The translations under genes and the position numbers were made by a program. 9,024 bases of DNA from Planctomycetota bacterium (GTDB lineage: Bacteria > Planctomycetota > Phycisphaerae > FEN-1346). The DNA lies in NCBI GenBank assembly GCA_026386995.1, contig JAPLMO010000196.1:1-9024 (forward strand), read 5' to 3'. This document shows, in pieces, positions 5,141 to 9,024 of the stretch. Below the pieces are notes generated by a model. The model was not told where the DNA came from. It saw only the letters and a program-made list of their open reading frames with translations, and searched no databases. Each line of letters starts with the position of its first letter. The first letter of the stretch is position 1.

Positions 5141-6479
5141 CCCTTGAGAGTTTCGCTGTCACACCTCCTCCGCCGAAGTAGCGGCGGACCACGTCGCGGT
5201 CTTCGGGTTTGACCTCGGCCCCGGCGACGGCGGCAACCGTGCCCTGCCCTTCGGCGACCGAGCCCGCTGATTGACCCGAATTCGCGGGCAGTCCCGAGCC
5301 CGCGGCGGGAGCCGCGGGGAATTCCCGAACGCCCGCCCCGCTTCCAGTCGTCGTGGCGGCCGGCAACTCCTCCAGCCCCATCGCCCGGCGGGCCTCGCCG
5401 ACGACTGCCACGAGGCCCTGTACGCCCGCGCCGGGGGGCTCAGCCAGGTCCTGCGTCATCCGGGCGGCCAGGTCGAGAAGGGCGCGGCGGGCGGCGTCGG
5501 CATCGGCCCGGCGAAGGGCGTCGGCCGTGGCTTCCAACTGCTCGGCAAGTTTGGGGAACTGCTCGCCCCGGGCCACGCCGGCCGCGCCCGAGAGACCGTC
5601 GGCCACGCGGCGGCGGTCCGCCTCGGGGGCCGCGGGCGAGTTCGCCTGCGGCGCGAGCCGCGACGCCGCCTTTTCGGCGGCCGACGCCGCGCCGGCCGCA
5701 TCGGCCGCGGCCGCCGCGCGGGCCATCGCTTCCACCTCGGGGCTGCCGATCTTCTGGAACTCCTCGAGCGTCGTCCGCCGGGAGCGGGCGACACGAACGG
5801 CCGTCACGACGGTCTCGCGGGTCGCCTCGTCGGCGGTCGACCGTCTGAGGCCCGCCTCGGTCAGCGCCTGGATGGTGCGCGCGATCTGGCCGCGGACTTC
5901 CGGGCTGACCGCCTCGGGCTTCTCTGCGGCCCCGCGGCCGCGGGCCTCGGCCGCGCGCTCCGCCGCCTGCCTCGCCACGGGCGGGCCGCCCGCCGGCGGC
6001 ACAATCGCCGCCGCCGCGAGCACGAGGACCGCCGCCAGGAGCACCTTGAGGCTCCGGCCGGCCGTCCGGGCCAGGCTGAGGCGCGACGGGTCCAGCGCGG
6101 CCGCAGCCTGGGCGGCCTGCCCGGCGAGCCGCTCGTCGAGCGCGCCCGGCGGCTCGCGCCCCAGGACTTCCAGGGCGGTGGCCAGCCGCTCCTTCAGGCC
6201 CGCCGCGTGGTCCGCCGCAACGGCCGCCTGGCGAAGCGAGACGCCCATCACGAGGCGCATGAGAAACCCGAGGGCAAAGCCGCACGCCACAAGGGCCAGC
6301 GGCAGTGCCGGATGCCCCGCGGCCAGCGGCACAGACTCGGGCCGCAGGATGCGCAAGGCCGTGACGGCGGCCGCCACCGGCGCCGCGGCGATCGCCCCCA
6401 GCAGCCCCGCCTCCATCGCGCGCACCAGCAGCAGGCGGCGGCGGATGAGACGTAGCGAGTTAATCAGGGGCTTGGCCAT
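5122..6479 (-). CDS. Alanine-rich three-helix membrane protein, 3' end disturbed by IS110
   Basis: Not recognised with certainty. ATG 6479 opens a protein with hydrophobic helices at about residues 22-44, 57-78 and 143-161, then a long Ala/Arg/Glu-rich helical region (about 165-390) that is probably extracytoplasmic, and a low-complexity Ala/Gly stretch ending in EDRDVVRRYFGGGG (to residue 439). The motif ADHAAGLKERLATALEV after helix 2 and the terminal RDVVRRYF resemble DUF4175-like proteins found near MoxR/BatA clusters; this link is inference. A natural stop is not seen: the frame continues through the 19 bp repeat and the IS leader into the recombinase, so the open frame is 3816-6479, 887 residues. 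Most of the protein appears intact, since RRYF motifs usually lie close to the C-terminus of such proteins. The start has only a weak GAGG ribosome site. Confidence 0.6.
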
Positions 6480-6520
6480 GGGGCAACCCTCGCGGCTTGC
6501 AGAAGATTATACGGACGGAT

Positions 6521-6639
6521 CAATGCAGAAGGCAGAATGAAGAATGCAGAATGAAAAACAGAATCAAGAACGCGGGCTGGCCGCCGCATGCCCGGCATTT
6601 CTTTTTTTATTCTGCATTCTGCATTCTCTATTCTGCATT
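6521..6639. repeat. Imperfect inverted repeat built from GCAGAAT units
   Basis: The left arm (6521-6562) and the complement of the right arm (6598-6639) both read AATGCAGAA, three differing bases, AGAATG, one differing base, AGAATGCAGAAT and an A-rich run: about 41 nt with few differences. A GC-rich spacer of about 35 nt lies between. It starts 3 nt after the rpoN stop in the direction of transcription. It may act as the rpoN terminator and may shield the next gene; it also looks like a small mobile inverted-repeat element. Confidence 0.7.
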
Positions 6640-6642
6640 TCT

Positions 6643-6966
6643 TTAGTATTGCCTGCGGCGCCGTGATGACGGGATGCCCAGTTCCTCGCGGTACTTGGCA
6701 ACGGTGCGGCGGGCCAGGTCGATGCCCTCGCCCTTGAGCATGTCGACGAGTTGCTCGTCGGAGAGCGGGTTGGACTTGTCCTCGGCCTCGACGACGGCCT
6801 TCAGGCGTACGCGGACGCGGTCCCAACTGACTTTCTGGCCCTCGGCCGTCTGCGTGCCGCCCGTAAAGAAATCGCGCAGCGCGAAGATGCCCCACGGCGT
6901 GTCGGCGTACTTGTCGGCGACCGAGCGGCTGATGGTGCCGACATGCAGGTGGACGTCGTCGGCCAC
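6643..6966 (-). CDS. rpoN: C-terminal fragment of sigma-54: HTH and RpoN box
   Basis: This 107-codon frame directly continues the rpoN frame after the TAG at 6967-6969. It holds the promoter-binding part of sigma-54: the helix-turn-helix (VADDVHLHVGTISRSVADKY), the FALRDFF motif, and a complete RpoN box ARRTVAKYRE near the C-terminus, which reads the -24 element. It could be made alone from the GTG directly after the stop, but no Shine-Dalgarno is evident, so independent translation is doubtful. Its preserved sequence suggests the nonsense change is recent, or an assembly error. Confidence 0.8.
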   Translation of the reverse strand: MADDVHLHVGTISRSVADKYADTPWGIFALRDFFTGGTQTAEGQKVSWDRVRVRLKAVVEAEDKSNPLSDEQLVDMLKGEGIDLARRTVAKYREELGIPSSRRRRQY

Positions 6967-8166
6967 CTACTGCATCTTCAGGGGCCGGGTATGGTCGGGC
7001 CCATCGTCGAAGAACGGACGCTGGTACTTCACGATCGATTCGACGACGCGCCGCAGCGTGTCGCGCCGCTGCTCGATGGCGTCCATCAGCCACCTGGCCG
7101 ACCGGATGTTGTTGGCGACGAACTGGCGGGTCTTTTCGTCGAGGTCGCGGCGCTTGACGAGGCGGCGGTACGCGCGGCTGATGTAAAGTTCGGGAACCCC
7201 GCCCTTCTCGGCGCTCACGCGGTACTGGCCAGCCTCGTCGTCCCACTCGATGCGGACGTCGGGGACGATGGGGGGCGTGCGGCGGGGGCTGATGGCCGAG
7301 CCGGGCTTGGGGTTCAGGCGGCGGATGCTTTCGACCGCCTGCTTGACCTCTTCGATCGACGCCCCCAGGGCCTTGGCGATCTGCGGGTACCGGTTGGCCG
7401 AGAGGTCGCGCAGGTGGTGGCGGATGATGCGGACCTCGATCGAGTCCGCGGGCAGCGGGCCGCTGCGCTCCGGGTCGGCCTGTAACTGCAGGAGCAGGCA
7501 CTCTTCGATAGAGCGGGCGCCGACGCCGGGAGGCCCGACGCGCTGGACGCCCGCCAGGGCCTCTTCCATCTCGGCGGGCGCGGCGGGGGGGGCGGCCTCG
7601 TTGGCCAGTTCCTCCAGCGGCACGCGCACGTAGCCGTTGTCGTCGAGGTTGCGGATGATGAGTTCGCCGAGGAGCATGAGGCGCGGCGTGGCTTCCTCGA
7701 CGTGCCACAGGGCAAGCATGTGTTCCTGGAGCGTTAGGCCGACGTCGGCCGTGTTCTGCATGGCCTCGGTCTTGGCGTCGGCGTCCTGGTCGCTCGTCCG
7801 GGGCCGGCGCCCGCCACCTTCCCCTTCGGTCTCGAAATAGTTCTCCCAGCGATCGACGAGGTTGGAGAGGCGTTCGAAGTCCTCGGGGCTTCCGTCGTCC
7901 CGGACGACCAGGTCCTTCTCGCTCTCGGCGACGGGCGAATCGGGCGCGACCTCGGGTTCGCCGGCCTCGGCCGCATCCGACGGCAGGGCGGGCTCGCCAT
8001 CGTCGCCCGAGCGAATCTCCAGCACCGGGTTGGCGATGAGTTCCTGCTCGATCCGCTCCTGGAGGGCCTGGAGGGGCAACTGGAGAATCTCCATGGCCTG
8101 GATCATCCTCGGGGCGAGGATCATCCGCTGCTCAAGGCGCTGGTGCAGGCTGGTGTCAAAACGCAT
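6967..8166 (-). CDS. rpoN: RNA polymerase sigma-54 factor, interrupted by an in-frame TAG
   Basis: Residues 1-399 of sigma-54. Region I (HQRLEQRMILAPRMIQAMEIL and the following ELIANPVLE, about 8-51) is the activator-interacting domain. An acidic region II linker follows (about 52-140). The core-binding domain runs from LTLQEHMLALWHV through NLDDNGY, NPKPG and ARWLMDAIEQR to the start of the HTH. The frame stops at TAG 6967-6969 between RPLKMQ and VADDV. Reading through gives 507 residues, the usual sigma-54 length, with no frame change. A conserved acidic residue normally sits at that point, so one GAG to TAG change explains it. The truncated product could bind core polymerase but not promoters. 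ATG 8166 lies 55 nt after the recR stop, with a weak GGAAG further upstream, suggesting one transcript with recR. Confidence 0.93.
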   Translation of the reverse strand: MRFDTSLHQRLEQRMILAPRMIQAMEILQLPLQALQERIEQELIANPVLEIRSGDDGEPALPSDAAEAGEPEVAPDSPVAESEKDLVVRDDGSPEDFERLSNLVDRWENYFETEGEGGGRRPRTSDQDADAKTEAMQNTADVGLTLQEHMLALWHVEEATPRLMLLGELIIRNLDDNGYVRVPLEELANEAAPPAAPAEMEEALAGVQRVGPPGVGARSIEECLLLQLQADPERSGPLPADSIEVRIIRHHLRDLSANRYPQIAKALGASIEEVKQAVESIRRLNPKPGSAISPRRTPPIVPDVRIEWDDEAGQYRVSAEKGGVPELYISRAYRRLVKRRDLDEKTRQFVANNIRSARWLMDAIEQRRDTLRRVVESIVKYQRPFFDDGPDHTRPLKMQ

Positions 8167-8221
8167 ATCGTCTATCGCTTCCGGGCCGCTTCAATTGCGG
8201 CGATAATCTCCAACCTCCGCC

Positions 8222-8836
8222 CTACGACTCCGATTCGTCGAGCGCCTGGCGGCCACGAAGGGCGTCGGCCAGCATGCCAGGGTTGGCGTAGTCCAGCGTC
8301 GCGCCGGTCGGCAGGCCGCGCGCCAGGCGCGTGATGCGCACGTTCATCCCCTTCAGGCGCTCGGCGACAACGAGAGCCGTGCCGTCGCCTTCGGCCGTCG
8401 GCGCCAGGGCCAGGATGACCTCCTGGACCTCGCCGCCGCCGGCGCGATTTGCCAGCCGCTCCAGGTCCAGGTGCTCGGGACCCCGGCCTTCCACCGGCGC
8501 CACGAGGCCCCCGAGAACATGGTACAGTCCATCATACCCGCCCGTGGCCTCCAGGCGGATGACGTCCTTCGGTTTCTCGACGACGCAAAGGCGCGAGCGG
8601 TCCCGCCGGGAACTCGCGCAGATAGCACAGCGGCCGCCCTCGGCCAGCGAGCCGCACTCGGCGCAGCGGCCGACCTTTGTCTTGATGTCGCGCAGCGCCG
8701 CCTCAAGGGCCGCCACCTCCTCTTTATCGGCATCCAGGAGATAAAACGCCAGTCTCTCGGCGGTCCGGCGGCCGATTCCCGGCAGATTGCCGAGGGCCGC
8801 GATCAGGCGCTCCATTGATTCGGTGTAGGCGTCCAT
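8222..8836 (-). CDS. recR: Recombination mediator protein RecR
   Basis: A 204-residue RecR, which with RecF/RecO loads RecA on gapped DNA. The N-terminal helix-hairpin-helix (LGNLPGIGRRTAERLAF, 15-31), the four-cysteine zinc site (C58, C61, C70, C73), the Toprim domain starting CVVEKPKDV with E87, the EGDGTA motif and the C-terminal RLARGLPTGATLDYAN...LADALRGRQ are all present in order. ATG 8836 is chosen over the 19-codon longer open frame because it gives the family's usual lead of about ten residues before the MERL helix and normal total length. The ribosome site is poor (GGGG 6-9 nt upstream). The gene ends in TAG, a second proof that TAG is a stop here. rpoN follows. Confidence 0.95.
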   Translation of the reverse strand: MDAYTESMERLIAALGNLPGIGRRTAERLAFYLLDADKEEVAALEAALRDIKTKVGRCAECGSLAEGGRCAICASSRRDRSRLCVVEKPKDVIRLEATGGYDGLYHVLGGLVAPVEGRGPEHLDLERLANRAGGGEVQEVILALAPTAEGDGTALVVAERLKGMNVRITRLARGLPTGATLDYANPGMLADALRGRQALDESES

Positions 8837-8884
8837 AACAACCCCAGTGACTGAGTGACTGCGCCCTAACAAGTATACGCTGGC

Positions 8885-8905
8885 GGGTGGCATGCAACGC
8901 CGTTA
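8885..8905. repeat. Degenerate fragment of the REP-like head
   Basis: GGGTGGCATGC (8885-8895) is identical to the head of the element at 632-642, and the following CGCCGTT also occurs in that family. No partner arm is present, so this looks like a decayed single unit between the divergent recR and right-edge gene. Confidence 0.4.
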
Positions 8906-8918
8906 ACTATCCTTGGTC

Positions 8919-8927
8919 TGGTACAAT
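8919..8927 (+). promoter_or_regulatory. Extended -10 promoter toward the right-edge gene
   Basis: TGGTACAAT is a TGnTATAAT-type extended -10 with one mismatch in the hexamer. No clear -35 at 16-18 nt. A start near 8934 would give a leader of about 74 nt that contains the hairpin at 8963-8989. Confidence 0.4.
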
Positions 8928-8939
8928 GATTCGAGATAA

Positions 8940-8965
8940 TAAAAACAGCCCCTTTTTGCCGATTT
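8940..8965 (+). promoter_or_regulatory. Possible sigma-28 (FliA) type promoter
   Basis: TAAA (8940-8943), 14 nt, then GCCGATTT (8958-8965) resembles the sigma-28 consensus TAAA-N15-GCCGATAA, with spacing one shorter and two mismatches in the -10. If real, the downstream gene would belong to the motility regulon. Confidence 0.35.
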
Positions 8966-8989
8966 GGGTCTTTGGTAAAGAGTCCCAAA
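8963..8989 (+). promoter_or_regulatory. Leader hairpin before the right-edge gene
   Basis: TTTGGG-TCTTT (8963-8973) pairs with AAAGA (8977-8981) and CCCAAA (8984-8989), an 11 bp stem with a 2 nt bulge and a 3 nt loop. It ends 5 nt before the AAGGAG ribosome site (8995-9000). Confidence 0.55.
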
Positions 8990-9007
8990 GCAAAAAGGAG
9001 CGTGTCT

Positions 9008-9024
9008 ATGAGGATACCCAATCT
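9008..9024 (+). CDS. Start of an unidentified gene, cut by the window edge
   Basis: ATG 9008 follows AAGGAG (8995-9000) with 7 nt spacing, a strong ribosome site. Only five codons (MRIPN) are visible. Upstream lie an extended -10, a sigma-28-like promoter and a leader hairpin. Flagellin or hook-associated proteins can start this way, and the sigma-28-like site would agree, but five residues cannot establish this. Confidence 0.55.

Noticed and set aside
5271..6540. Two plus-strand frames of about 395 residues opposite the membrane protein
   Set aside because: Low-complexity Arg/Ala/Ser translations; the minus frame has coherent membrane helices and a start fitting the family.
6967..6969. Genome-wide recoding of TAG as an amino acid
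   Set aside because: ccsA and recR both end in TAG exactly at the conserved C-terminus, so TAG works as a stop.
6464..7708. 414-residue minus-strand frame overlapping rpoN
   Set aside because: Arg/Pro-rich out-of-frame translation of rpoN and of the inverted repeat; sigma-54 motifs are in the other frame.
8846..8861. Tandem AGTGACTG x 2 upstream of recR as an operator or CRISPR-like repeat
   Set aside because: Only two 8 bp units with no spacer; too short to support a regulatory or array call.

Overview
The window is GC-rich bacterial DNA with long GC-biased reading frames, a system II (ResB/CcsA) cytochrome c maturation pair, sigma-54, RecR, and many palindromic intergenic repeats that share a common head and loop. 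This combination fits a planctomycete-type bacterium (Planctomycetota, possibly Phycisphaerae). That placement is an inference from gene content and style; no rRNA or other marker is present.

Layout. Positions 1-518 (minus) hold the N-terminal part of a HemX/CcsA-like integral membrane protein, which runs off the left edge. A 296 bp divergent intergenic region follows, with a promoter for that gene and a 145 bp palindromic repeat. Positions 815-3282 (plus) are resB/ccs1 and ccsA, which together form the heme delivery and ligation complex for c-type cytochromes. From 3283 to 3815 there is no convincing gene. This stretch holds a 19 bp repeat, a double-hairpin REP-like element, a further set of competing hairpins, a rho-independent terminator and a T-rich direct repeat. 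Positions 3816-5015 (minus) encode an IS110-family DEDD recombinase. Its upstream leader (about 5016-5121 or longer) is strongly structured and is a candidate bridge RNA. The element sits at the 3' end of an alanine-rich three-helix membrane protein gene (5122-6479, minus), and the reading frame stays open across the junction, giving an 887-codon chimera. After an imperfect inverted repeat (6521-6639) come rpoN (6643-8166, minus) and recR (8222-8836, minus), probably co-transcribed. The right edge has a plus-strand promoter region and the first five codons of another gene (9008 onward).

Main points of interest. (1) rpoN is full length except for one in-frame TAG at codon 400, just before the helix-turn-helix and RpoN box; ccsA and recR both end in TAG, so TAG is a real stop here. 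(2) The IS110 element has a folded leader with the stem, internal loop, stem, terminal loop shape expected of a bridge RNA, and seems to lie beside a copy of a 19 bp sequence that also occurs, intact, just after the convergent ccsA gene. (3) A family of paired hairpins keeps its head and loop while its stems change with compensation, as expected of REP/RAYT-type elements.
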